DNA of 15,138 nt from Flavobacteriales bacterium (GCA_007129985.1 SKUL01000195.1:1-15138), one strand, 5' to 3'; counted from the stretch's first letter, positions 1-8,101 are shown. Translations and numbers: made by a program. Notes: a model not told the origin generated them from the sequence alone.

Positions 1-2270
1 ACCACGGAAGTATCGCCTCCGCAAATTCCCATCGCGCTTTGCGTTACCCAAAACAAGGGGTAGGTATTGCCAGGCTCTAATCCGCTTGCAACGGCGTGGG
101 GGTTGAATGGATCATTCACGTTAATTCCGGCAGGTGCTGACCAATGGCCCACTCCAAATAGTACTGAATCAGCCTGAAGTTGTGCTTCTGAGTTACAAAC
201 CGTGATATCCTCGCCTGCAAAGGCTGTTTCGGGAACGTCCAAAGTCACACTCCACTCGGCATTGTATACTGTGCCGCATAGCTCGTTTCCTGTGGTAAGT
301 GTCAGAAAATAAGTGCCGGGAGTTTCGGCGCTGAAAGTGAGCTCGGAGTTGGTAGATATAATTTCATTGGCCTCGTTAATCCAGTTTGTAAAGAAGTTTT
401 CGTTTGCGTTTTCTGGTGCTTGGAGGTTCACGCTCAAACCGCACACGGCTGTATCGCCCGGTTGGGGCGGTGTGGGTTCGGGAAGCAGCCAAAACAATAC
501 AGTTTCCTGCTCGGAAAATTCATTCAGTCCACAAATCTGGTCTCCAATAGCAAGTATTGTAATGGTTGTAATGTCTTGCTCAATGGTGAAAGATAAACTG
601 TAGTTGGTTTCTGTGATTCCTTCTACGGTAACATCACCCGAGCCGTCATTGAATACAAGGGTGAATGGCGGGATTCCCGTAAAGTCAACGTTGATAGTAC
701 CCTCGCTACCTGCGCATACAAACCCTCCCCCACTGATTTGGGCCTGAATAGGAGGTGAAACTTCTATGGTCACCATATTACTTGTATCCACCAGACACTG
801 TCCGGAAGTAATCAACCGTTTGTAGAATATGGTTTCAAAGAGCGCCGGGGGCTGGTAGTTCATCTGGCCTGATTGACCGGAAGCCATTTCCCACTCTTCT
901 CCATCGGAGCTCGCAATCCAGCTTACAGAGTAATTGCCTGTTCCGCCACTGGGAAATGTGCCCTGTATAATTGAAGGAGATTCCCCTTCACAGATTAGTT
1001 GACTGGCAGAAATGGTGTTATTGGTAATGTCCGGGTGATGGAGCAGCGCATAAACGTCCGAAAAAACAGAAGGACATTCGTCATTTTGAACTTCTGCCTT
1101 GATGTATTGAATTTCGGTAAAAGTATCGGGTTGAAAAGTGTTGCCGGAAACGCCTAGTGGAGTCCAAGGCCCGTCTGGGAGTGCTGAAGAATGCCAGTTC
1201 ACAACGGTACCCACATAGTTCTGAAGAGTAATGGGCTCCGGAATATCTCCGGGGCAGAGAAACTGCACATTCGTTTCGTTCATAAAGTCACCGGCCTGAG
1301 ATTGCTCAATCACCTGTACTTGCTGCGTGTTGCTGTAGGTGCTGATGCAAGAACCGTTTTCCACTCTCACCCTGTACGTTGTGCTGCTACTTGTTGGTGT
1401 GATGTTCAATACGTTGAGGCCTTCACTATCCGGAACGGGTTCAAAGCCTGTTCCGTTGGGTGATTGCTCCCAATGAGCAATTTCACCTACATAGCCGGTC
1501 AATTCAAGCGAAATTGCTTCATTTTCTTCACAGAAGCTTCCACCGCCGGTCAGAATTCCACCAACCGCAAGGTTGTTGTTGGTAATGAACAATATGTTGC
1601 TGGTATCAGCATCACAAGCCGGAGGATTTACAATACGACGAAGATACAGGTGGTTGTTGCCAAGCTGAGGCGAAATACTGATGTTTTGCAAATGGCTCCC
1701 ACTTCCAATATTTTGCCAACTTGAGCCGTTCAGGCTCATTTGCCACAAGTAGAAGTTGGCGTTTGAGCCGTTGCCGGGATGAGTGCCTGAAATTTCAAGC
1801 ACACCGGAAAATTCACAATCAAAACTGCTTACATCGCTGGAGATAATGTTGCTTTGAACCGGCTGAAAAACGGGAATATTATAGGTGGGAGAATACAACA
1901 ATGGGCATTGAACGAGGTTGCTGCCCGGATTCACAAGCAGCGCTCGGATGAATTTATTTTGCTCAAATCCGTTTGGAAATGAAATGGTAGGCTCTCCATT
2001 CATGATTTCTTCAACAGGTCCGATGCTGAAATCCATGTGGTCGCTAACAGCCCAGCCTGCCACCTCCCATACGGGGTTGTTTACAGAGAAGGTCACCCCT
2101 TCATTTTCACACAGCGGAAGGCTGGGAGTTGAGGTGATGCTGACATCCGATACGACACAAGCCCCCGTTGTTTGAGACCAGTCTAATTGTGCGTTCACTG
2201 AGAAGTGAGTCAGCACAAAAGTCGCACAAAGTGAGAGCTTTAAAAGTGTATTTGCGTTGCGAAACAGCAT
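1..2270 (-). CDS. Secreted Ig-like repeat protein, N-terminal part (3' end outside window)
   Basis: The reverse strand is open from an ATG at 2270 to the window edge (756 complete codons, no stop), so this is the N-terminal part of a larger protein. Residues 1-27 look like a signal peptide: a basic start, a hydrophobic core, and cleavage expected after VNA before Gln28. The rest is a chain of about eight beta-rich units of 82-98 residues. Each has an entry cysteine (54, 152, 247, 339, 427, 519, 610, 692) and a partner 55-68 residues later (122, 219, 308, 399, 492, 580, 665, 750), as in disulfide-closed Ig-like folds. Units 2-5 share a W-x(8-9)-W/F pattern (for example W176/W185, W359/W369, W451/W460). 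Unit 6 resembles SprB-like modules, and units 7-8 resemble PKD-like modules. Proteins of this build in Bacteroidota usually end in a secretion or gliding-motility C-terminal domain, which cannot be seen here. A surface or adhesion role is inference; no enzyme motif is visible. Confidence 0.85.
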   Translation of the reverse strand, partial: MLFRNANTLLKLSLCATFVLTHFSVNAQLDWSQTTGACVVSDVSITSTPSLPLCENEGVTFSVNNPVWEVAGWAVSDHMDFSIGPVEEIMNGEPTISFPNGFEQNKFIRALLVNPGSNLVQCPLLYSPTYNIPVFQPVQSNIISSDVSSFDCEFSGVLEISGTHPGNGSNANFYLWQMSLNGSSWQNIGSGSHLQNISISPQLGNNHLYLRRIVNPPACDADTSNILFITNNNLAVGGILTGGGSFCEENEAISLELTGYVGEIAHWEQSPNGTGFEPVPDSEGLNVLNITPTSSSTTYRVRVENGSCISTYSNTQQVQVIEQSQAGDFMNETNVQFLCPGDIPEPITLQNYVGTVVNWHSSALPDGPWTPLGVSGNTFQPDTFTEIQYIKAEVQNDECPSVFSDVYALLHHPDITNNTISASQLICEGESPSIIQGTFPSGGTGNYSVSWIASSDGEEWEMASGQSGQMNYQPPALFETIFYKRLITSGQCLVDTSNMVTIEVSPPIQAQISGGGFVCAGSEGTINVDFTGIPPFTLVFNDGSGDVTVEGITETNYSLSFTIEQDITTITILAIGDQICGLNEFSEQETVLFWLLPEPTPPQPGDTAVCGLSVNLQAPENANENFFTNWINEANEIISTNSELTFSAETPGTYFLTLTTGNELCGTVYNAEWSVTLDVPETAFAGEDITVCNSEAQLQADSVLFGVGHWSAPAGINVNDPFNPHAVASGLEPGNTYPLFWVTQSAMGICGGDTSV

Positions 2271-2312
2271 GGTAAGGCTGATTGGTGCTGTGCCTGTGTA
2301 CGCGCGGACTCC

Positions 2313-2330
2313 GTGAATGTTACATTTCAC
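2313..2330. promoter_or_regulatory. Imperfect dyad in divergent intergenic region
   Basis: GTGAATGT at 2313-2320 and ACATTTCAC at 2322-2330 form an 8-bp inverted repeat around T2321, with one extra T in the right arm. It lies between the divergent Ig-like protein gene and the S46 peptidase gene, 43 nt upstream of the former's ATG. It could be an operator or could be chance; no regulator is known. I found no good TAnnTTTG element for the minus-strand gene in this gap. Confidence 0.25.
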
Positions 2331-2378
2331 CATCCCGCGAATAATGGGCTACATCCCTGAAGTTGACTTTTTGGGGGT

Positions 2379-2386
2379 TATATTTG
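2379..2386 (+). promoter_or_regulatory. Bacteroidota -7 element for S46 peptidase gene
   Basis: TATATTTG matches the Bacteroidota -7 consensus TAnnTTTG exactly and ends 28 nt before the ATG at 2415. That predicts a leader of roughly 20-25 nt. A TTG lies at 2363-2365, but it is closer than the usual -33 spacing, so only the -7 box supports the call. Confidence 0.5.
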
Positions 2387-2414
2387 TGGCTCTTCACACA
2401 AAAGACTGTAAGGA

Positions 2415-4565
2415 ATGAAAAGGATAGCAAGCTGGTTAACGGTTTTTCTTGTTGGATTTAGCCTGATTGTCAGAGCCCACGAAGGAATGTGGATTCCGAT
2501 TTTGCTGGATATTGACAATATGCAGCGACACGGTCTAAAGCTTTCAGCAGAAGATATCTTCTCCGTAAATCAGGCCAGCTTAAAGGATGCCATCGTGCAT
2601 TTTGGCGGTGGTTGTACCGCTGAGGTGATTTCCGAAAAAGGACTGATTTTGACCAACCATCACTGCGGCTACGGTGCGGTTCAACGCCTGAGCAGCGTAG
2701 AGAACGATTACCTGAAAGATGGTTTCTGGGCCATGGACCACAGTGGTGAATTGCCCTGCGCAGGTCTTACCGCTTCCTTTGTAGACCGGATTGAAGACGT
2801 AACCGATGAGGTGCTGGAAGGCATTACCGATGAGACCGATATTGCCGAGCGCAACCTGATGATTGCCATGCGAAGCGCTCAAATTGCAGCTCGCTCCACG
2901 GACGGTCCGGCATATTCTGCGGAGGTGAAGTCCTTTTTTCACGGCAATCAGTACATTCTAATCGTGAAGAAGACCTTTAATGATGTGCGGCTTGTGGGTA
3001 CACCGCCATCTTCTATCGGTAAGTTTGGCGGCGACACCGATAACTGGGTGTGGCCCCGTCATACCGGCGATTTTGCCATGTTCAGGATTTACGCCAACGC
3101 CGATAATCAGCCGGCAGATTATGCCGCCGACAACAAGCCCTACGCTCCTGCGCACAGCCTGCCCGTTTCCATGAAGGGAGTGAAAGAAGGCGATTTTACC
3201 ATGGTGTACGGTTTTCCGGGTCTTACCGAGCAATACATGATGAGCACGGGAGTAGAGTACGTTACTGAAGTGGTAAACCCCATTCGTATTGATATGCGCG
3301 AAAACAGCCTGCGGGTTATTGATGCGGCCATGGCTTCATCGGATGCGCTTCGTATTCAGTACGCTGCTCGTCAGTCGCGCATCAGCAATGCATGGAAAAA
3401 GTGGATTGGCCAAAACATGGGTCTGGAGCGATTCAATGCACTCGAAAAGAAAAGGAACTTTGAGCGCAGCTTTAGTGAGAAGGCTGCGTCGAGCCAAAAT
3501 GAGTATTATAAGGCGGTTATGTCGGTCCTGCACGAGCTGCATACAGAGATGAGGCCTTACCAGCTTGCGCGCGATTTGTTTATTGAAGTAGTGTTCTACG
3601 GACCGCAAATCATTGATTTCTCTCGCAAGCTGGATGGTTTGTTCGCTACGATTGAAGAGGGTGCAGAGCCTGACGTAATTGAATCTGAGCGAGAAAAGGC
3701 CGTTCGTGCTGCGAAGCGCTACTTTAAAGACAGCGACCAGCGCGTGGAGCGTGATGTTTTTGAAGTCATCATACAGCGATATCTTGCAGCTATTGACCCC
3801 GGGCTTCAACCCGAAAAAGTGAAGGAAATCCGAACGCGCCACGGAGGCAATGTCTCCGCTTATGCCGACCGCCTTTACGCCAAATCCATACTGGCCAATG
3901 AAGAAGCTCTGATGAAGCTATTGGAGTTGGGTAGCCCGAAGAAAATTCTGAAAATCAAGAATGACGAGGCCTATTTGCTCGGTCAGTCGTTTTTTGTGGG
4001 CTTCAACGAGCAAATCCGCCCTCAGTACGACGCCATGCGGGCCGTGCTGGAAGAAGCCATGCGTATCTATGTGAAAGCGCAGATGGAGTTCTTTCCGGAC
4101 AGAACTTTCTGGTCTGACGCCAACAGCACCTTGCGCGTAACCTACGGAAAGGTTGAAGGTTGTATTCCGCAGGACGGAATGGCTTACCTGCCCCACACAA
4201 CCATAGAGGGGGTGATGCACAAATACAAGCCCGGTGATGTGGAGTTCGATTTACCGGAGCGCCTCATCCGCCTTTACGAAGAGAAAGATTTTGGCCCCTA
4301 CGCTACCGATGGCACACTCAATGTGGCATTTTTGGCTTCCAACCATACTACAGGCGGCAATTCGGGCAGCCCGGTTATCAACGCCAACGGTGAATTAATT
4401 GGTCTGAATTTCGACAGAAGCTGGGAGAGTACCATGAGCGATATCATGTTCAATCCGGACATCTGCCGGAACATTTCGGTTGATGTGCGGTATATTCTTT
4501 TCGTGGTTGACAAATTTGCCGGAGCAAGTTGGTTGATTGACGAAATGAAACTGGTACATAACTAA
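2415..4565 (+). CDS. S46 family dipeptidyl-peptidase, DPP11-like (Asp/Glu-specific)
   Basis: This is a 716-residue exported serine peptidase of family S46 (DPP7/DPP11), close to the family's usual length. These enzymes work in the periplasm and remove dipeptides from the N-terminus of oligopeptides imported for nutrition. A signal peptide covers about residues 1-21, with mature HEGMW. The chymotrypsin-like triad is readable: His83 in TNHHCGY, Asp219 in RHTGDFAMF and Ser650 in GGNSGSP. The segment between the two halves of the protease domain is the helical cap typical of S46. Arg668, in NFDRSWE, lies 18 residues after the catalytic Ser. This matches the S1 Arg673 after Ser655 of P. gingivalis DPP11, where DPP7 has Gly, so cleavage after Asp or Glu is predicted. 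AGGA directly abuts the start ATG. The dehydratase gene follows 11 nt downstream, probably on the same transcript. Confidence 0.93.
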   Translation: MKRIASWLTVFLVGFSLIVRAHEGMWIPILLDIDNMQRHGLKLSAEDIFSVNQASLKDAIVHFGGGCTAEVISEKGLILTNHHCGYGAVQRLSSVENDYLKDGFWAMDHSGELPCAGLTASFVDRIEDVTDEVLEGITDETDIAERNLMIAMRSAQIAARSTDGPAYSAEVKSFFHGNQYILIVKKTFNDVRLVGTPPSSIGKFGGDTDNWVWPRHTGDFAMFRIYANADNQPADYAADNKPYAPAHSLPVSMKGVKEGDFTMVYGFPGLTEQYMMSTGVEYVTEVVNPIRIDMRENSLRVIDAAMASSDALRIQYAARQSRISNAWKKWIGQNMGLERFNALEKKRNFERSFSEKAASSQNEYYKAVMSVLHELHTEMRPYQLARDLFIEVVFYGPQIIDFSRKLDGLFATIEEGAEPDVIESEREKAVRAAKRYFKDSDQRVERDVFEVIIQRYLAAIDPGLQPEKVKEIRTRHGGNVSAYADRLYAKSILANEEALMKLLELGSPKKILKIKNDEAYLLGQSFFVGFNEQIRPQYDAMRAVLEEAMRIYVKAQMEFFPDRTFWSDANSTLRVTYGKVEGCIPQDGMAYLPHTTIEGVMHKYKPGDVEFDLPERLIRLYEEKDFGPYATDGTLNVAFLASNHTTGGNSGSPVINANGELIGLNFDRSWESTMSDIMFNPDICRNISVDVRYILFVVDKFAGASWLIDEMKLVHN

Positions 4566-4576
4566 GATATTGACCC

Positions 4577-4816
4577 ATGGTTCAAGACTGGAAAAACGAA
4601 AACAACGCTTTGGTAAGGGAGTTTACATTCTCCGATTTTTCGGAGGCTTTCGCATTCATGACGCGCGTAGCCATCCTTGCAGAGAAGCACAACCATCATC
4701 CTGATTGGAACAACGTGTACAACCGCGTGCAGATTAAGCTCTCCACGCACGACGCAGGCGACGTAGTTACGGATAAGGATGTAAAGCTGGCAGCGGCTAT
4801 CAACAGCCTGCTGTAA
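4577..4816 (+). CDS. phhB: 4a-hydroxytetrahydrobiopterin dehydratase (pterin-4a-carbinolamine dehydratase)
   Basis: This is a 79-residue cytosolic protein with the PCD/DCoH signature. E36-K-H-N-H-H-P42 is followed by W44 and by the THDAG segment with His58, then Asp66 and Asp68. His40, His41 and His58 keep the spacing of the three active-site histidines of rat DCoH (61, 62 and 79). The enzyme dehydrates 4a-hydroxytetrahydropterin, recycling the cofactor of aromatic amino-acid hydroxylases. No phenylalanine hydroxylase gene is visible in the window, so its partner is elsewhere or its role is different. The gene starts 11 nt after the S46 peptidase stop, which suggests cotranscription without an obvious functional link. 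It converges on the small membrane protein gene across 51 nt, in which I see no convincing terminator. Confidence 0.9.
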   Translation: MVQDWKNENNALVREFTFSDFSEAFAFMTRVAILAEKHNHHPDWNNVYNRVQIKLSTHDAGDVVTDKDVKLAAAINSLL

Positions 4817-4867
4817 TTGCCGGGTCGAAACGCGGAAATGTTTGAGGTGCTGTGAAGGCTTAAAAGC

Positions 4868-5128
4868 TTAAAACAGAAATCCGGCGAGCGAGAACAGTAC
4901 GGCAAACCCGATAGCCGAAAGCACCCTTGTGCTGTTGCGCTGCTTGGTATCGAAAATCAACGTTACAAACGGAAAGAGAGCTGAAACCACCAAGCGGTCG
5001 GTGCGCATAATGTCTTCTGTTGTATTGAACAGTACATTGGTTATCCATATGGTACCGATGCTGGAAACAGCGGCAATTCCAGAGGCCAGGATTGTCACTA
5101 AGATTTGCGAGACCGTTGGCTTTGTCAT
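4868..5128 (-). CDS. Small hydrophobic membrane protein, unknown function
   Basis: This 86-residue protein has three hydrophobic segments (about residues 9-34, 46-59 and 71-86) separated by short charged linkers (TTEDIMRTDR and DTKQRNSTR). It is probably an inner-membrane protein. Its ATG lies 2 nt after the stop codon of the upstream exported GATase-like gene (TAA at 5133-5131, ATG at 5128), so the two are almost certainly cotranscribed and probably translationally coupled. I do not recognise the family and assign no function. Support for a real gene comes from the coupling, the coherent membrane-protein composition and the lack of a better reading frame on either strand. Confidence 0.7.
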   Translation of the reverse strand: MTKPTVSQILVTILASGIAAVSSIGTIWITNVLFNTTEDIMRTDRLVVSALFPFVTLIFDTKQRNSTRVLSAIGFAVLFSLAGFLF

Positions 5129-5130
5129 AA

Positions 5131-6390
5131 TTAGGTCTTCTGCTTTTGCTTACGTGCTGCAGGAAACAGAATGTTGTTCAGAATCAATCTGTAGCCCGGT
5201 GAGTTGGGGTAGAGGTTCAAGTCGGTAGGAGGGTCGCCAACAAGGTGACGGTAGTCTTCGGGGTCGTGGCCGCCGTAAAAAGTCCATTGTCCTTTACCAA
5301 ACTCACCGTGAATGTATTTCGCCGTTCCAAGGGCCTTGGATTCACCCAGAATAAGCACGTCGGACTTGATGTATTTTTTGTTGAATGAGGTTGTCTGCCC
5401 CATAAAGCCTTTGATTACACGCTGGTGGTTTTGCGTAAGCATGGTGGGAATGATATCCCATTTGGCCGAAAACTCAAACAAGGTGAACAGGTCGCTTTGC
5501 TGAGGCGTGCGAGAGTGGATGGTCGTACCGTCAATGGTTGAAAACTCGTACACGTAGGGATCCATTTCAAGCTGAAAATCCTTGAACGCAAAGGTCTGAC
5601 TGAAGTCGAGTTTGCTTTGTGCTGCCGGGTCGGCGGGGTCACCGTCGAACATAGACTCCACAATGTCAATATTCATGGCTGAGAGTGCAATGTCGTAGGT
5701 ATCCGTTCCTGAGCACATCGTAAAGAGAAATCCGCCACCGGCAACGTACTCGCGGATTTTAAGCGCTACATCGCGCTTCAGTTCAGATACTTTGGAATAC
5801 CCCAAAGCCATAGCGTCGGCCTCGGCTTCCTGCACTTGTTGGCGGTACCACGGCGCGTTTCGATACGCGCTGTAAAACTTCCCGTACTGTCCGGTAAAGT
5901 CTTCATGGTGAAGGTGCAGCCAGTCGTATTTGTGAAGCTCCATGTTGATGATTTCCGTATCGTAAATTACCTCGTATGGAATCTCAGCATAAGTCAGTAC
6001 GAGCGTTACCGCGTCGTCCCAGGGTAGTTTGCTTTTGGGTGAGTAAACCGCAATTTTGGGAGCCTTTTCAAGCTTCACCACTTCCATGTTTACTTCGGGG
6101 TCGGCAATTTCGCGGAGGATTCCCGCTGCCTGCACATCGGCAACAATCTGATAGGTCACACCGCGTATGATACATTCTTCCTCAAGACTGGGCAGATGCT
6201 GAATCATAAAGCTACCACCGCGATAATTCAGGAGCCATTCAACATCCACATCGCTCTGCAAAACCCAATAGGCAATGCCGTAGGCTTTGAGGTGATTTTT
6301 CTGGGTGTCGTCCATGGGAATGAGCAACTTGGCCGCAAACAGATTTACGGAGAGCAGTGCCCATACAACTATTAATATCCATTTTTTCAT
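5131..6390 (-). CDS. Exported GATase-like protein, commonly named 'asparagine synthetase B' in Bacteroidota
   Basis: This is a 419-residue protein with a signal peptide (about residues 1-20) and mature KLLIPMDD. It resembles a conserved Bacteroidota family that databases call 'asparagine synthetase B'. It has no N-terminal Cys nucleophile and no ATP-pyrophosphatase motif (SGGxDS), and it is exported, so asparagine synthesis is very unlikely. From residue 111 the sequence looks like an alpha/beta flavodoxin-type or class-I-GATase-type fold. A strand KIAVY is followed by DWLHLHHEDF, then a glycine turn and strand GGGFLFTMCSGTD with Cys226 at a nucleophile-elbow-like position. Near the end is GGHDPEDYRH, with His375 and Glu378. 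A hydrolase or binding role in the periplasm is possible but not shown. The small membrane protein gene follows 2 nt after its stop. Upstream, TACATTTC (6465-6472, minus) is a 7/8 match to the -7 element. Confidence 0.75.
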   Translation of the reverse strand: MKKWILIVVWALLSVNLFAAKLLIPMDDTQKNHLKAYGIAYWVLQSDVDVEWLLNYRGGSFMIQHLPSLEEECIIRGVTYQIVADVQAAGILREIADPEVNMEVVKLEKAPKIAVYSPKSKLPWDDAVTLVLTYAEIPYEVIYDTEIINMELHKYDWLHLHHEDFTGQYGKFYSAYRNAPWYRQQVQEAEADAMALGYSKVSELKRDVALKIREYVAGGGFLFTMCSGTDTYDIALSAMNIDIVESMFDGDPADPAAQSKLDFSQTFAFKDFQLEMDPYVYEFSTIDGTTIHSRTPQQSDLFTLFEFSAKWDIIPTMLTQNHQRVIKGFMGQTTSFNKKYIKSDVLILGESKALGTAKYIHGEFGKGQWTFYGGHDPEDYRHLVGDPPTDLNLYPNSPGYRLILNNILFPAARKQKQKT

Positions 6391-6497
6391 AGGGTAATCT
6401 TCGGTTTTCCTGTTTTCAAAACGCCCAAAGGGTTAAAGTATTTCCTCAAAGGCATTCAGAAACCGAAATGTACAAAATACCGGCCAAAGAGTGAGAA

Positions 6498-6512
6498 CTG
6501 ACAGGCCGTCAG
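6498..6512 (-). terminator. Possible hairpin downstream of dnaB
   Basis: In the dnaB direction, CTGAC and GTCAG form a 5-bp stem with a GGCCT loop, starting 9 nt after the TAG stop. Flanking GAGA and TCTC could extend it across an internal loop. There is no clear T-tract, so this is only a weak terminator candidate. The rest of the 131-nt gap before the next start holds nothing else I can name. Confidence 0.25.
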
Positions 6513-6521
6513 AAAGTCTCC

Positions 6522-8081
6522 CTAGTTAAAACTGTCGTCGAGGTCAATACCGAAATCGTCGTCGTCATCATCGTCATCAAGCGAAACGTCATCCATACGC
6601 GATGGCCGGGTAATGGTGTTTGGTGTGTCGAATTCGGTGTTGGGTTGAATATTCCCTTGCTGGTCGAAGTTGTAGCTTTCCAGGTTGTCGAACTTGGCGA
6701 GGTGACTGATGAAGCGCAACTTCACATTGTCCAGCCCTCCGTTTCGATGCTTGGCCACGATGATTTCACCGATGCCCAATGTAGATTCTCCGTTTTCGTC
6801 CTGCGTGATGTTATAGTATTCAGGGCGATATACGAAGGTTACAAGGTCGGCGTCCTGCTCAATCGCACCCGATTCACGCAGGTCAGAAAGTTGAGGTCGT
6901 TTGTCGCCACCGCGCGTTTCAACCGAGCGGTTAAGCTGCGAGAGGGCGATAATGGGCACATCCAACTCCTTGGCCAAGCCCTTCAGTGAGCGCGATATGG
7001 TACTGATTTCCTGTTCGCGGTTACCGCCGTTTTTACTGCTGTCTCCTCCGGCCGTCATCAATTGAAGGTAGTCAATGATGATAAGCTCAATACCGTGCTG
7101 AGCTTTGAGTCGGCGACATTTGGCGCGCAACTCAAAAACCGAAAGGGCAGGCGTGTCGTCGATGAACAAAGGCGCTTCAGACAGGCGATTGATGCGCGAG
7201 TGAAGCTGGTGGTACTCGTGCTCCTGCAGGGTTCCTTTACGGAGTTTTTCGGCTGAAATTTCTGATTCGCTGGCAATCAAACGGTTTACAAGCTGCAGCG
7301 AAGACATCTCTAATGAAAAAACAGCCACTGGTCGCTGAAATTCTACGGCTACGTTTCGCGCCATAGAGAGTACAAATGCCGTTTTTCCCATACCCGGACG
7401 GCCCGCCATGATAATGAGGTCTGAGCGCTGCCAGCCACCTGTGAGCCGATCAAGGTTGGTGAAGCCTGTGGGCACGCCGCTCAACCCGCCGTCTTTTTTA
7501 CCGGCTTCCTCAATTTGCTTGATGGCTTCGGCCATGAGGTTCTGCATCTTGCTCACGTCTTTGCGTATGTTGCCCTCGGCTACCTTGTACAGGTTTTGCT
7601 CAGCCTTGTCCAGCAGGTCAAATACATCGGTTGTGTCGTCAAATGCCTCGCGTACAATATCAGTCGAGATGCGAATGAGCTCTCGCAGAATGTACTTCTG
7701 CGCGATAATACGCGCGTGAAACTGAATGTTGGCTGCCGATGCCACCTTGTTGGTGAGTTGGCTGATGTAATAAGGCCCGCCCACATCGTCCAGTTCGCCC
7801 TTCTGGCGCAGTTTATTGGTTACAGTGAGAATATCTATAGGCTCTGTATCTGCAAACAGCTCTTTGATAGCGGTAAAAATCTTCTGGTGTGCTTCGCGGT
7901 AAAAGCTCTCTTCTGCCAGAATTTCTATGGCGTCATTCACTGCGTTTTTCTCGAGCATCATGGCACCGAGAACAGCCTCTTCCAGTTCTACGGCCTGCGG
8001 TTGAAGTTTGCCTCCATCCACCATGGATACGGCCGCCATTTTACTTCCTTTCTTATTCTCAACTACTTCCAGTTCTGCCAT
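6522..8081 (-). CDS. dnaB: Replicative DNA helicase DnaB
   Basis: This is a 519-residue ring helicase that unwinds DNA at the replication fork and recruits primase. The N-terminal DnaB domain, which packs as a dimer and contacts primase, spans about residues 24-130, followed by a linker. The RecA-like C-terminal domain starts near PTGFTNLDRLTGG (204-216). Walker A is GRPGMGKT (227-234), Walker B is ELIIIDYLQLM (332-342), the sensor segment is ALSQLNR (379-385), and the KHRNGG loop (444-449) is of the type that acts in trans on the neighbour's ATP. The RecA core is uninterrupted, so there is no intein. The N-terminal 23 residues are poorly conserved, and Met15 is an alternative start. The C-terminus ends in a very acidic tail with eight consecutive Asp (502-509). 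A TAATTTTG element lies 20 nt upstream of the start. Confidence 0.97.
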   Translation of the reverse strand: MAELEVVENKKGSKMAAVSMVDGGKLQPQAVELEEAVLGAMMLEKNAVNDAIEILAEESFYREAHQKIFTAIKELFADTEPIDILTVTNKLRQKGELDDVGGPYYISQLTNKVASAANIQFHARIIAQKYILRELIRISTDIVREAFDDTTDVFDLLDKAEQNLYKVAEGNIRKDVSKMQNLMAEAIKQIEEAGKKDGGLSGVPTGFTNLDRLTGGWQRSDLIIMAGRPGMGKTAFVLSMARNVAVEFQRPVAVFSLEMSSLQLVNRLIASESEISAEKLRKGTLQEHEYHQLHSRINRLSEAPLFIDDTPALSVFELRAKCRRLKAQHGIELIIIDYLQLMTAGGDSSKNGGNREQEISTISRSLKGLAKELDVPIIALSQLNRSVETRGGDKRPQLSDLRESGAIEQDADLVTFVYRPEYYNITQDENGESTLGIGEIIVAKHRNGGLDNVKLRFISHLAKFDNLESYNFDQQGNIQPNTEFDTPNTITRPSRMDDVSLDDDDDDDDFGIDLDDSFN

Positions 8082-8101
8082 GATTTCTTCAGTTTCCGCC
8101 C

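Noticed and set aside
313..2175. Four plus-strand ORFs of 85-96 codons (313-603, 1191-1463, 1464-1724, 1918-2175)
   Set aside because: They lie antisense to one uninterrupted minus-strand frame coding for a coherent signal-peptide and Ig-repeat protein. Their translations show no domain character.
3336..3842. 168-codon minus-strand ORF within the S46 peptidase gene
   Set aside because: It is fully contained in a confident coding region on the other strand, and its composition looks like a shadow frame.
4817..4867. Terminator between the convergent dehydratase and small membrane protein genes
   Set aside because: The TTAAAAGCTTAA stretch is A/T-rich and partly palindromic, but gives no stable GC stem followed by a T-tract.
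6522..8081. Intein or insertion in dnaB
   Set aside because: Walker A, Walker B and downstream motifs follow at normal spacing in one frame, and the length is normal apart from the short end extensions.
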